From NCBI GenBank assembly GCA_937868095.1, contig CALMLO010000041.1, positions 62,001 through 126,000 of the forward strand: DNA of 64,000 bases. The letters are read 5' to 3'. The position numbers were made by a program, and so were the translations under genes. Shown one piece after another: positions 25,117 through 34,191 of this stretch. The stretch's first letter is position 1, and every line of letters starts with the position of its first letter. Source of the stretch: an uncultured Phycisphaerales bacterium (GTDB taxonomy: Bacteria; Planctomycetota; Phycisphaerae; Sedimentisphaerales; Anaerohalosphaeraceae). Under the pieces are notes generated by a model that did not search any database, was not told where the DNA came from, and saw nothing but the letters and a program-made list of their open reading frames with translations.

Positions 25117-25811
25117 TTTTCTGATGATTGTTCCTTGCTTTTAGACTTGGCTTTTTTCTTTTTTTCGCCTTTGGTCTCCAAAGGACGACGTTTCTCTTCC
25201 GCTTTCAGGCCTCCTTCGGCGGCAGTCCTTAACAGCGAATAAAAGAGCCAATCCTTCGCTGCCGGAATCTGACGTTCCAGGAAGCCGTAAATTTCCTCAT
25301 CCGATGCCTCCGGATGAACTAACCCCTCTTGACGAAGGAAGTTTTTCATCGTTTCTGTCAAAGGGATGGCATGGCCGTCCAAGGATGTCAAAAAACAATA
25401 ATCTACTGCGAAACGGCTGATGCCGTCCAAGGTTTCAATGGCTTTCCGTCCCTGACGTTTGCCCTGACCCTTCAGCGAAGTCAGAGTGAGTGTATCATAG
25501 CGATCGAAAATTTGATTTAGAATCCGCGTCAATACCTGGGCTGTTTCTTGCGCCTGGGGGCTATGGTCTCCCATCACATCAAGGATTTCCTCGCCGCGAG
25601 CGACCCGCAAATCATTGAAATCCACAAAATGATTCTGGATGCGTTTGTAAATCTTGCGGGCTTCGCTTTCCGGATATACCTGACTGATCAGACCGACAAT
25701 TAGAGCCTCGATCGGATCTTCATAGACAACCGGTTTGCTGTCGGCTGCCTGCCGAACCCAGCTTTGGAAGGCCTTTTTCAACTTGAGACCATAATCCTTG
25801 CTGTTTTTCAT
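25113..25811 (-). CDS. HhH-GPD (endonuclease III-like) protein without catalytic residues
   Basis: 232 residues. The order of helices resembles endonuclease III: YEDPIEALIVGLISQVYPES (30-49), then LDVMGDHSPQAQETAQVLTR, then LDGISRFAVDYCFLTSL (128-144) where a glycosylase has its helix-hairpin-helix LPGVGxKTA, and IPLTETMKNFLRQEG (149-163) where it has PVDTHV. The catalytic Lys and Asp and the C-terminal [4Fe-4S] cysteines are absent. A Lys-rich tail (about 205-232) could bind nucleic acid. It overlaps rbfA and hisG by ATGA on both sides and so is part of the nusA operon. Likely a non-enzymatic DNA or RNA binder; function unknown. Confidence 0.6.
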   Translation of the reverse strand: MKNSKDYGLKLKKAFQSWVRQAADSKPVVYEDPIEALIVGLISQVYPESEARKIYKRIQNHFVDFNDLRVARGEEILDVMGDHSPQAQETAQVLTRILNQIFDRYDTLTLTSLKGQGKRQGRKAIETLDGISRFAVDYCFLTSLDGHAIPLTETMKNFLRQEGLVHPEASDEEIYGFLERQIPAAKDWLFYSLLRTAAEGGLKAEEKRRPLETKGEKKKKAKSKSKEQSSEK

Positions 25812-26206
25812 TCCCCGGTCTCCTTGTGTGAGGAATCCTTCCTATCCGATTCGTCCCATTCCTGCCGAACCTGTTCAATCAGACGCAGTGTTTCCAGAGT
25901 CTTATAGAATTTACGGTCTGCTTCAAAACGAAGATGAGGGATATGACGACAAAGCAGCTCTTTTCCAAGAACCGCCTGAAATACACCGGAAGCATGCCGG
26001 ATAGCCGTTAGAGTCAACTCCTGAGCCGCTTCATCAACCCCGCTGATGCTCAAATAGACAGTGGCCTGCTGTAAGTCCGCTGCCACCTCCACTTCGGTCA
26101 CAGTAACCAGCCCTTTAATGCGGGGATCATTCAGACGAGTCAGAATTGTCGAACTGACCGATTCGCGGATGACTCGTCCTATTCGTTCCAGTCTGCGGCT
26201 TGCCAT
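25808..26206 (-). CDS. rbfA: Ribosome-binding factor A
   Basis: 132 residues from the ATG at 26206, where the family begins (MASRRLERIGRVIRES). A KH-type protein that helps 16S rRNA 5'-end maturation and 30S assembly. Core signature: LNDPRIKGLVTVTEVEVAADLQQ and ATVYLSISGVDEA, ending with LRFEADRKFYKTLE. In-frame ATGs at 26212 and 26218 and a GTG at 26251, which overlaps the infB stop, are alternatives. Placement after nusA-infB is the classical order. Confidence 0.93.
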   Translation of the reverse strand: MASRRLERIGRVIRESVSSTILTRLNDPRIKGLVTVTEVEVAADLQQATVYLSISGVDEAAQELTLTAIRHASGVFQAVLGKELLCRHIPHLRFEADRKFYKTLETLRLIEQVRQEWDESDRKDSSHKETGE

Positions 26207-26247
26207 GGTCATTTCCATTATTATTTTGAAGACTTGTTTTTGGCCTC

Positions 26248-28929
26248 TCACAAAGTGCGAGCTACCTGCACCACTTCATAGGCCTCCAGCACATCGCCTG
26301 TCTTCACATCGTCAAATCCGGCAATTTTAATTCCGCATTCCAATCCGGCCTTCACTTCCCGCACATCATCTTTAAAGTGACGCAGTGATTCAATTGTACA
26401 GTCGTCTTTGACAACAACATTGTTGCGGATCAGACGCAATTTTGCATTTTTAGTTACCACGCCGTTTTCGACAAAACAGCCGGCTATCGTCCCTACCCCG
26501 GAAATTCGGAAGGTATTGCGAACAACCAGACGGCCGAGCGTCTTTTCCTGCTCAACTGGTTCCAGAAGCCCGCTCATCGCAGCTTTTAAATCCTCTGTAA
26601 TCCGGTAAATCACATTGTACAGGCGGATATCTACCCGCAAGTTTTCCGCCATCTGGCGAACCCGGTCTTCAGGAACAACGTTAAACCCGATGATAATCGC
26701 ATCCGAGGCCTGAGCCAGCACGACATCGCCTTCTGTAATACCGCCTACGCCAGCGTGAATTACTTTCACCTTCACCTCCGGCGTGCTCAGTTCAGTCAGA
26801 TAGCGAACCAGCACATCCACTGACCCTTGGACGTCTGCCCGAACAATAAGGTTCAGTTCTTTGATTTTGCCGGCTTCGATATGGCTGAAGAGATTGTCGA
26901 GGGTAACTTGTGAACGCTTCGCCAGCGACTCTTCCCGACTGAGGGTGCGAATTTCCTCCGCTGCCTGTTTGGCCGTATTGATATCATCAAGGCAGTAAAA
27001 CTTATCCCCCGCCTGTGGAATCCCGTCAAGGCCGGTAATTTCCACCGGCATCGAAGGTGTGGCTTTCTTTACAGGGCGTCCCCAGCTGTCCGTAATTGTA
27101 CGGACCCTGCCGTAAGCACCGCCAGCCAGAACAATATCCCCTTTTTTCAACTCCCCCTCTTTGACCAAAAGGGTTGCCACTGCTCCCCGGCTGGGGGTCA
27201 TACGGGCCTCCACTACCCATCCCATCGCCGGCAAAGTAGGGTCGGCCTGATAATTTTTCAATTCAGCAACATAATCCAGATATTCAATCAGGTCTTCGAT
27301 TCCCTGCCCTGTTAAGGCACTGGTCTTGATGATTTCCGTTTGTCCGCCCCACTCCGCAGGCGTCAAATCATGTTCGGCCAGCTGACCGTAGACGCGGTGC
27401 AAATCAACCCCCGGCAGATCAATTTTGTTCAGAGCCACCAGAATCTCCACTCCGGCTGCCTTGGCATGATGAATGGCCTCCACTGTCTGCGGCATTACTC
27501 CATCATCGGCGGCCACCACCAGCACAACAATATCGGTCATCAGTGCCCCGCGGGCACGCATGGAGGTAAAGGCCTCATGGCCCGGCGTATCCAAAAAGGT
27601 AACCTTCTTGCCGCCGAGATCTACTTGATAGGCCCCAATATGCTGGGTAATCCCTCCCGCCTCGCTGGCAGCCACAGAAGTCTTTCGAATTCGGTCCAGC
27701 AAGCTGGTTTTACCATGGTCCACATGCCCCAGCATCGTAACAATGGGCGGGCGTTTGACAAGAGTTGTCCGAGGACGCTGCTCAAACTCCCTTTCAATTT
27801 CTTCGAGAACAGTTCGCTTTCGCTCGACCACCAATTCTGTACCAAACTCTAACGCTATCAACTCCGCCGTATCAATTGAGATGGACTGGTTGGCACTTGC
27901 AATGACCCCTTCCGACAGCAGTTTGGCAATAATATCGCTGGTTTTTACCCCCAACGCAGCAGAAAGGTCTTTGACCAAAATGGGCTCGGTTACCACAACT
28001 TTGGCAGGCCGCTCCGCCGACACAGCGGCTTCTTCCTGCTTGGTCTTAGTTTCGATTCGACGGGGCGGACGATTGCGAACCAGCTCCCCCTCTGCCGCTG
28101 CCAGACGAGCTCTTCGCTCTTCCAAATCCCGTTCCCGAATTCGCTTGGCACCCCCTTTCAGAACACGCAAGTCTTCTTCATCTCCGCGATGTTTCCGCCG
28201 GCCATGCGTTTTATCCGTACTTTTCTTTCCTGCCTGTGCAGCTTCTTCTGCGGCCGGCGGCATCAGCGGCTCGGAAATCGGCTTATCAAAACGCCCTTTT
28301 ACTGGCGGACGGGGCCGTTTAACACGGGGGGATTCCGTCTCTGGTTTTTCCACACGAATTACGGTCGGTCCTGTGAGTTTTGCTGGACGCGGCTTCTCCA
28401 GCTTGGGACCTGCTGGAAGAATGGGCTCCGGCGCTGGCGGAGGGGCTGCAGCGACGGGCTCTTCTTTTTTCTCCTCTGCTCTCGGCGGCTCGGCAATTGC
28501 TTCTGCTTCCGCGGGTACAGCAGATTCCTGTACAATAGGAATAACCTCTGTCAGCGTTTCCACCGGCTGAAGTGGTTCTGCTATCGTCGTCTCGACGTCA
28601 GGCATCTCAGGCATCTGCGGCTCTGTTTGTTGTTCCTCCGCCGCAGGAGTTTCTTCAATGCCGGACGGCGTGCTCTCCGGCGGTACGGACACTTTTTTCC
28701 GCCGGGGAATACGAACCTTTTCTAAATCTACCCGTTCAGCTGTTTCCAGAGCCGTTGTTGGCTCACCTTCGCTGAACCATTCCCGAATAGTAGCTGCCTG
28801 GCCGGGGGTCAAAGGAGACATATGATTTTTGATATCCAGCCCCTCGGCCTGACATTTAGCCACGATTGCCTGGCTCTTGACACCTAATTCCTTCGCCAGC
28901 AGATAAACTTTTGTTACCGCTTTTGCCAA
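26248..28929 (-). CDS. infB: Translation initiation factor IF-2
   Basis: 893 residues. The GTPase that places fMet-tRNA on the 30S subunit. The N-terminal IF2_N domain ([19 protein letters not shown]) is followed by a long Pro/Glu/Ala-rich linker (about 65-300) and a second IF2_N-like unit ([17 protein letters not shown]). The G domain begins near 400: [12 protein letters not shown] (G1), [21 protein letters not shown] (G3), NKIDLPG (G4). Domains II to IV follow, with the C-terminal fMet-binding barrel ([20 protein letters not shown]). It follows nusA after 66 bases. Confidence 0.97.
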   Translation of the reverse strand: MAKAVTKVYLLAKELGVKSQAIVAKCQAEGLDIKNHMSPLTPGQAATIREWFSEGEPTTALETAERVDLEKVRIPRRKKVSVPPESTPSGIEETPAAEEQQTEPQMPEMPDVETTIAEPLQPVETLTEVIPIVQESAVPAEAEAIAEPPRAEEKKEEPVAAAPPPAPEPILPAGPKLEKPRPAKLTGPTVIRVEKPETESPRVKRPRPPVKGRFDKPISEPLMPPAAEEAAQAGKKSTDKTHGRRKHRGDEEDLRVLKGGAKRIRERDLEERRARLAAAEGELVRNRPPRRIETKTKQEEAAVSAERPAKVVVTEPILVKDLSAALGVKTSDIIAKLLSEGVIASANQSISIDTAELIALEFGTELVVERKRTVLEEIEREFEQRPRTTLVKRPPIVTMLGHVDHGKTSLLDRIRKTSVAASEAGGITQHIGAYQVDLGGKKVTFLDTPGHEAFTSMRARGALMTDIVVLVVAADDGVMPQTVEAIHHAKAAGVEILVALNKIDLPGVDLHRVYGQLAEHDLTPAEWGGQTEIIKTSALTGQGIEDLIEYLDYVAELKNYQADPTLPAMGWVVEARMTPSRGAVATLLVKEGELKKGDIVLAGGAYGRVRTITDSWGRPVKKATPSMPVEITGLDGIPQAGDKFYCLDDINTAKQAAEEIRTLSREESLAKRSQVTLDNLFSHIEAGKIKELNLIVRADVQGSVDVLVRYLTELSTPEVKVKVIHAGVGGITEGDVVLAQASDAIIIGFNVVPEDRVRQMAENLRVDIRLYNVIYRITEDLKAAMSGLLEPVEQEKTLGRLVVRNTFRISGVGTIAGCFVENGVVTKNAKLRLIRNNVVVKDDCTIESLRHFKDDVREVKAGLECGIKIAGFDDVKTGDVLEAYEVVQVARTL

Positions 28930-28995
28930 GTTTCCATCTCCCGCACAAACAGGACCGGAGAATCACCTATCGGCTTTTAAACAGTTTGTGCCTGT

Positions 28996-30225
28996 TTAAC
29001 TCTTTCGCTTTCTTTCGCTGCGGGACTTTTCCTGCAGGAGCAGGCCTTCCGCCTGAGTCAGTTTCTCTTCAGCGGCTGCTTCTTTGGCAGCTGTTTCTGC
29101 TTTCTGAATAATCCGCAAGGCCTGTTCTTCCGTAATTTTCAGTTCTTCCACCAACGGCTCTTTCCCGACCTCCTCCAGATCTAAAACCGAGATAATCCCC
29201 AAAGCCAGCAGCTTATCAACAAAGGCATCATCCATGCCTTCTATTTGGCTGATGCAGGACGTTAGCCGCTCAACCTCTCGGTTATACTCTGAGGGAGTCA
29301 GAATATCAATATCCCAACCGGTAAGACGAGCCGCCAAACGAACATTCTGACCGTGCTTGCCGATTGCCAAACTCAACTGGTCCTCAGCCACCACCACAGT
29401 AGCCCGTCCCAGTTCAAAACAGATGGCTATTTCGCTAACTTTGGCTGGGCGAAGTGCATTAGCAATAAACACCTGAGACGAATCGCTCCAGGGGACGATA
29501 TCAATCTTCTCACCTCCCAATTCATCTACAATATTTTTAATTCGGCTGCCCCGTACCCCTACACAGGCTCCGACAGGATCTACCTTATCGTCGGTGGAAT
29601 CTACCGCAATTTTGGTCCGATAGCCGGCCTCACGAGCCAGCGCTTTGATTTCAATAGTCCCTTCGCTGACCTCCGGTACTTCCAGCTCAAAAAGCCGACG
29701 GATAAAATCCGGATGCGTTCGAGAAAGAACAATCTTGACCTGGCTGGAGGTATCCCGTACCTCAAGAATCATCGCCCGGATTCGTTCGCCAGGATGATGG
29801 GTTTCACCAGTGATTTGTTCAGATTTGGGCAAAATTGCTTCGACGCGGTTACTTAGATTGACCACCAGTACCCCACCTTCAAAACGGCCTACAACACCAT
29901 TTACAATCTCGCCCTTCCGCTGCACATACTCTGTGTAAATACTTTCCCGTTCATTAGCCCGGAGTTTCTGAATCATCACCTGACGAGCCGTTTGAGCCGG
30001 AATTCGTCCCAGTCTTCGAATGTCGATTTCCTCACCATCTTTAAAGGCAGTAATCTGACCGGATTTACGATCGATATGCACCGTAATTTCACTTTCCGGA
30101 GGAGCACCAAAGTGTTTGCGGACTGCCGAAACCATCGCCGATTCCAAATCCTGAAAGATGGATTCTTTGTCAATATTCTTATCGCGAGCGATATTCTCGA
30201 CAATTCGTAACAATTCTTGACTCAT
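28996..30225 (-). CDS. nusA: Transcription termination/antitermination protein NusA
   Basis: 409 residues. RNA polymerase-binding factor controlling pausing, termination and antitermination. An N-terminal RNAP-binding domain is followed by an S1 domain (about 135-205), KH1 with VGACVGVRGSRIKNIVDEL and KH2 with LAIGKHGQNVRLAARLTGWD. A short helical repeat (FVDKLLALGIISVLDLEEVG) is all that remains of C-terminal regions found in E. coli. The ATG follows GGAAGCGGAG. The rimP gene that usually precedes nusA is absent; instead a structured RNA with an intrinsic terminator ends about 25 bases before this gene. Confidence 0.96.
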   Translation of the reverse strand: MSQELLRIVENIARDKNIDKESIFQDLESAMVSAVRKHFGAPPESEITVHIDRKSGQITAFKDGEEIDIRRLGRIPAQTARQVMIQKLRANERESIYTEYVQRKGEIVNGVVGRFEGGVLVVNLSNRVEAILPKSEQITGETHHPGERIRAMILEVRDTSSQVKIVLSRTHPDFIRRLFELEVPEVSEGTIEIKALAREAGYRTKIAVDSTDDKVDPVGACVGVRGSRIKNIVDELGGEKIDIVPWSDSSQVFIANALRPAKVSEIAICFELGRATVVVAEDQLSLAIGKHGQNVRLAARLTGWDIDILTPSEYNREVERLTSCISQIEGMDDAFVDKLLALGIISVLDLEEVGKEPLVEELKITEEQALRIIQKAETAAKEAAAEEKLTQAEGLLLQEKSRSERKRKS

Positions 30226-30251
30226 AAGCTCCGCTTCCTTTTTCCATAAAA

Positions 30252-30553
30252 CAAAAAAAGTGGAAACCTTCAGGTTACCACTTTTCCCCGCAAATCCACG
30301 GCCCGCTTCCCGACTTCAGACCTCTTCTGGGCCGACCGGTTTTTCCCTTTTTTTAGTCGGCCATACTGTCTGCCCCCCGGAATCTCTGCCGTCTCTGCAG
30401 GTTCCCTGAAGAATTATTCTCTATTCCGACAAGCCGTTCGTGCACCCTGCACTGCTTTCCTACACAGCATGTAACGCTATGCAAACGCACGACTTGTATT
30501 TCCTCTGTCCATCATGGCTCATCCTTTTGTGCCAAAAAGTCAGCGTCGGCAAA
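30252..30553 (-). ncRNA. Structured non-coding RNA or regulatory leader upstream of nusA
   Basis: About 300 nt on the minus strand between a fully consensus promoter and an intrinsic terminator, with no open frame. Several compatible helices can be drawn: ACAAGUC/GGCUUGU enclosing hairpins CAUAGC/GCUGUG and GUGCA/UGCAC; CGGAAU/AUUCCG enclosing CUGC/GCAG; CAGAC/GUCUG enclosing GGCCGAC/GUCGGCC; and an outer CCGAC/GUCGG pairing of the two ends. It matches no family I recognise (not tmRNA, SRP RNA, 6S or a known riboswitch; RNase P-like fragments AGGAAA and ACAG are not supported by the universal core). Because it ends just before the nusA ribosome-binding site, it could be an independent abundant RNA or a termination-controlled leader for nusA. 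Confidence 0.6.
30253..30285 (-). terminator. Intrinsic terminator just upstream of nusA
   Basis: Minus strand: stem AAAAGTGGTAACC / GGTTTCCACTTTT (13 bp with one T-T mismatch), TGAA tetraloop, then a run of T that ends at 30253. The nusA ATG is 28 bases further on, with no room for another promoter, so nusA must be transcribed by readthrough. Confidence 0.75.
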
Positions 30554-30559
30554 AGATAA

Positions 30560-30587
30560 ATTATAAAGTCTAATAAATGAATGTCAA
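30560..30587 (-). promoter_or_regulatory. Consensus sigma-70 promoter upstream of the nusA RNA
   Basis: Minus strand: -35 TTGACA (30587-30582), 16-base spacer, -10 TATAAT (30565-30560); both hexamers match consensus perfectly. Start predicted near 30553. Confidence 0.8.
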
Positions 30588-30682
30588 GGTTTGTTTGGAA
30601 ATCTCAAAAACAATTCAAAAACACCTTATACAAGACACAAAAGATATAGCATAATTACTATTAGGGGTTAAAACGCTCCAAA

Positions 30683-33600
30683 TCAGTTTTTGAGGTATTC
30701 ACGAAGAGTACAATCTGAAAGTGTCCGAATTTCTTCAGCAACAATCTGAGCAGTCACCCGAGCTCCGGCGGGGGTTGTATGTGTATGATCCTCTAAAAAG
30801 TACTCACGAGTAACCTTATCCTGGCCATCTTCTTCATATCGGCAGGCCGCCTTTTCATTCAGGTCAATAAAATACGCCCCTTCTGTTTGGGCAACCTGGG
30901 CGGCCCACCGAGCATAATCAGCACCTGAGCGAACCACTTGTCCCTCTTTCCAAATGTTTCTCGGCACAAGAGAGCATACGATAGGGATTGCTCCTTTGGC
31001 TTTTGCATCGCGGATATATTTACGGAGATACCAGCCATAGGTGTGCACAACTTCTTTCTGTCCTGTGGCTTCCAGAATTACTTCCTGAACTTCGTCGCCA
31101 ATTCCTTTCAGGGAGCCGCGAGCCCGACCCGTTTCCAGCGGCCCACCGTCATTATGGCCGAATTGGATCAGCACAAAATCACCGGCCTTCAGCTCACCGA
31201 GCACTTTTTCCCATAGCCCTTCCGTCAAAAAGGTCCGGCTGCTTCGCCCTCCTAAAGCCCTGTTGCAGACAGAAATTCTCGTTAAATCAAAAAAATCAGC
31301 AAGCGGGTCTCCCCAGCCCTGCAATCCTGCCGTGTTGTTTTTGACTGTCGAATCGCCAACAATAAACAAGACAGGTCTTTTATTAACAATTGGCGACAGA
31401 GATTCTTCTGATGGATGAAATACGGCCAAAGGGATGAGAGAAACCGGCCCCAAAAGTCCGGAATCTCGCAGAGGCCAATCGGAGGCATCAAACGGCTTAT
31501 AATTGATATTCACGATATTAATATCATAGAAATATTTCCATAGGACTTGCCGACGGTCTAAATCCCGTATTCGATTAGCCGCCAGATTGGTTACCTCGAT
31601 TTCAAGTGTGTTTTTGCCTTCCCGCAAAAATTTCCCAACGCGGCAGACAGAAGCAGGCGACCAGAGAACGGACACATCCTGCCCATTAAGCCGGACTCGA
31701 GCGCTCTCACAAACAGTCCCCACATCAAGCAGCCATTCCTCGGCTTGCGAAGAAGGTTTTTCAAATTCAATCGAATAACGTGCACTGCCTGCAAAACACT
31801 CGGTTTCCGGATCTCCCCATGTTGTCCAGGAAGAGAGCCGCTCGATTTGACGGGATTTCGGAAGAGTGGGCCCGCCTTCCAGAAAATCAACCGTCCATAT
31901 CCCCCCAATGCTCACTGGCTCCTCCTTCGGCTGCGTATAATTCCAGCGAGGAGTTTCAATTTGTTTATCACTGAATGCCCGCACGAATATCGATTGACCC
32001 GGATTCAACTGCACATAGACGCAGGTTTGCCCCTTTTCCTGCCGAACAGCGGCCGCTCCTATGGCATCCGGCATCAAAGGATCCATCAAAACGGCGGAAC
32101 GGGCAGACCTGCCAAGTTTGACCCAGCTGCTGACTGGTTCAGAGGTAAGATTCACAAAGAAGTAGTCCGTTCCCTCCAAACAGCTTCGACGTATCCACTG
32201 AATACCGGCATCCACACACTCTTCCCTGCATACGGAGAACGACTCAAGCAGCGACTCCGCCGGCCCAAGCCCCACCCGCCCTAAACCACGACGGCATTGC
32301 TGCACAGAAGCGTCCGGCCCCTTTTCAAATTGAAGTGTTCCTAACATCTCCTTCATTGCTTCCTGCCTTTGTGTCCACTCATTCAAACCCGGAACGGCGG
32401 ACGGAAGTTCCGAACAAAACAGAACGGCAGCCCCTTTGTCAGCCAGCCCAATCAGGGCCTTAAGGGTTTCCAAAGGCATCACACGACAGGAGGGAACCAG
32501 AATCACCGAGTATCTGTTTCCCCCGAGAAGAATTTTCCCTTCTTCAACAGCGGCCTTTTGGAGAAAACTGTCAGAAATTGTGTCCCATGCATATCCCTTC
32601 GACCAAAGCATCATCGCCGTCTGATAAAAGGATGTTTTCGAAAACCATCGCTCCTGATTGTGAATCGGAAAAGACAGATACAATCCTTTCGGGTCCTGCC
32701 ACAGATCATAGACCGGCCAATAGAGCAGAATATCATTGTCGGGCCTGCCTGCCTGAAGGAGAGACTGGCACCGAGTGAGATAGTCTGTAAAGGCCGGCAG
32801 GTCATGCCAGAGCCCGCCGTCAGGCCCAAAATTCACCGAAGCATAAAACTGCCAGCCCGGCCAGGGTGCGTCCTGCGGCGAATAGGGAATCCCGTGGAAG
32901 AAAACATGATTGATACCTGCCAAAAAGAGCAAATCTGCCGCGGCTTTGGTATCCGCCAATGACGCTTGAAAATGCTCCTTCAGCCATGTAAACGATTCCG
33001 AGGAAGCAAGGATTTGCCCTTTCAAATGAGCTGCTGAAGAGGCCATCTTGAGCATGGGAATCTGCCCGCTGTCCACCGAGCGAAAGATTTCTGTTTCCGG
33101 AATGTCCGCAGCAGCATACAGGTCAATCAGATTTGCCGGGGCACCATGGGCCTGATTGCGCGACAGACTTCCATATTGATGACACCATTGTGTCCACCGC
33201 TCAATATAAGCGATATGCAGATGGGAAATGGTCTGTCTGTAATCACACTTGACGCGGGCGACTGTTTCTGCAGAATCATCACCGAATAGGGCTTCGATAT
33301 GCTCCCGCAGGTCGTATCCGTTTCTCTGCCGAAATTCCCGAAGAAAGTCCGCAGTCCAGTCGGCCTCAAAATATTCAAAGGAATCGTGAAAATGAGCACG
33401 CGGCATCTTCCCTTCATACCCTTCAAACGCCTTGTCAAAGGCGGCCAGATAAGCATTTAATGCGGACACCGAATACGGATCAACGACATTACCCTGGCCG
33501 CCTGGAGCCGCCCGCTTGACTTTCTGCACAGGACAGCGGGAAGCCAGCTCATAGATTGTCCAGTTCCCCTCTGGAACCTGCCATCGGATTTGCCCATTTT

Positions 33601-34150
33601 GAACCTGCAAAGTCAAATCGATTCGCTGCCCCTTGGCCTCTACAGCCATCAGACAAATCAGCCGGGCCTTTGGATTTTTCGGTATCGAGCTCGAAAAAAC
33701 CTCCTGAGACGGGGCTGAATAGCGCTCCAACAGCACTTTCATTGAAGCTGTCTGCTCGGTCACATGGGGTCCGCCGAACGGCCAGCCGGTTCCGGTTGTC
33801 AAATCCACCGCCATTCCCAGCCGCTGGGCCTCCGCTGTTGTATGAGCCAGCATTTTCATCCATTTCAGAGTAAGAAAATCAATAAACCTGTCTTCGTATC
33901 CTTTAGCTCCATAAATCGGACAAATTTCCACTCCCCCGATGCCGGCCTTGCTGTATTCCGTCAAAAGCGATGTCAAATTGGCTTCATCGACCGCACTGCC
34001 CAACCACCACCAGCGTGTCCAGGGTTTGTTTTCGGCAGTCGGAGTCGGCCAGCGTATTTCATCCAGGGCGCACTTTGCATATCCCTGCGTCAGAAGTACC
34101 ATTGCCGCCATCACGGCCGCTTTTTGAGTGTATCCAGTCAATCTGCCCAT
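30683..34150 (-). CDS. GH106 alpha-L-rhamnosidase fused to CE12 rhamnogalacturonan acetylesterase
   Basis: 1,155 residues from ATG 34150, which follows GGAGAG; the open frame up to 34195 lacks a site. Signal peptide about 1-25. Residues about 30-900 match GH106: RWWWLGSAVDEANLTSLLTE, YSKAGIGGVEICPIYG, and AVDLTTGTGWPFGGP near the N-terminus, and a galactose-binding domain near 790-910 (ARVRLNGQDVSVLW). The last about 230 residues are a complete SGNH esterase of the CE12 type: GDSTVKNNTAG, GGRSSRTF, QFGHNDGG and the catalytic EDHTHTTPAGA. Together they would remove rhamnose and acetyl groups from rhamnogalacturonan-I. Last gene of the pectin operon, 41 bases after the SASA esterase. Confidence 0.9.
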   Translation of the reverse strand: MGRLTGYTQKAAVMAAMVLLTQGYAKCALDEIRWPTPTAENKPWTRWWWLGSAVDEANLTSLLTEYSKAGIGGVEICPIYGAKGYEDRFIDFLTLKWMKMLAHTTAEAQRLGMAVDLTTGTGWPFGGPHVTEQTASMKVLLERYSAPSQEVFSSSIPKNPKARLICLMAVEAKGQRIDLTLQVQNGQIRWQVPEGNWTIYELASRCPVQKVKRAAPGGQGNVVDPYSVSALNAYLAAFDKAFEGYEGKMPRAHFHDSFEYFEADWTADFLREFRQRNGYDLREHIEALFGDDSAETVARVKCDYRQTISHLHIAYIERWTQWCHQYGSLSRNQAHGAPANLIDLYAAADIPETEIFRSVDSGQIPMLKMASSAAHLKGQILASSESFTWLKEHFQASLADTKAAADLLFLAGINHVFFHGIPYSPQDAPWPGWQFYASVNFGPDGGLWHDLPAFTDYLTRCQSLLQAGRPDNDILLYWPVYDLWQDPKGLYLSFPIHNQERWFSKTSFYQTAMMLWSKGYAWDTISDSFLQKAAVEEGKILLGGNRYSVILVPSCRVMPLETLKALIGLADKGAAVLFCSELPSAVPGLNEWTQRQEAMKEMLGTLQFEKGPDASVQQCRRGLGRVGLGPAESLLESFSVCREECVDAGIQWIRRSCLEGTDYFFVNLTSEPVSSWVKLGRSARSAVLMDPLMPDAIGAAAVRQEKGQTCVYVQLNPGQSIFVRAFSDKQIETPRWNYTQPKEEPVSIGGIWTVDFLEGGPTLPKSRQIERLSSWTTWGDPETECFAGSARYSIEFEKPSSQAEEWLLDVGTVCESARVRLNGQDVSVLWSPASVCRVGKFLREGKNTLEIEVTNLAANRIRDLDRRQVLWKYFYDINIVNINYKPFDASDWPLRDSGLLGPVSLIPLAVFHPSEESLSPIVNKRPVLFIVGDSTVKNNTAGLQGWGDPLADFFDLTRISVCNRALGGRSSRTFLTEGLWEKVLGELKAGDFVLIQFGHNDGGPLETGRARGSLKGIGDEVQEVILEATGQKEVVHTYGWYLRKYIRDAKAKGAIPIVCSLVPRNIWKEGQVVRSGADYARWAAQVAQTEGAYFIDLNEKAACRYEEDGQDKVTREYFLEDHTHTTPAGARVTAQIVAEEIRTLSDCTLREYLKN

Positions 34151-34191
34151 TTTACTCTCCAATAGAAAAGTCAAAAAAACACCATCACCAA

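Noticed and set aside
27743..28570. 275-codon frame opposite the infB linker
   Set aside because: Its Ser/Gly/Arg-rich composition mirrors the Pro/Ala/Glu-rich linker of IF-2 on the other strand.
30252..30553. RNase P RNA as identity of the RNA upstream of nusA
   Set aside because: AGGAAA and ACAG-like pieces occur, but the universal GAGGAAAGUCC and its partner in helix P4 are absent. Left as an unidentified RNA.
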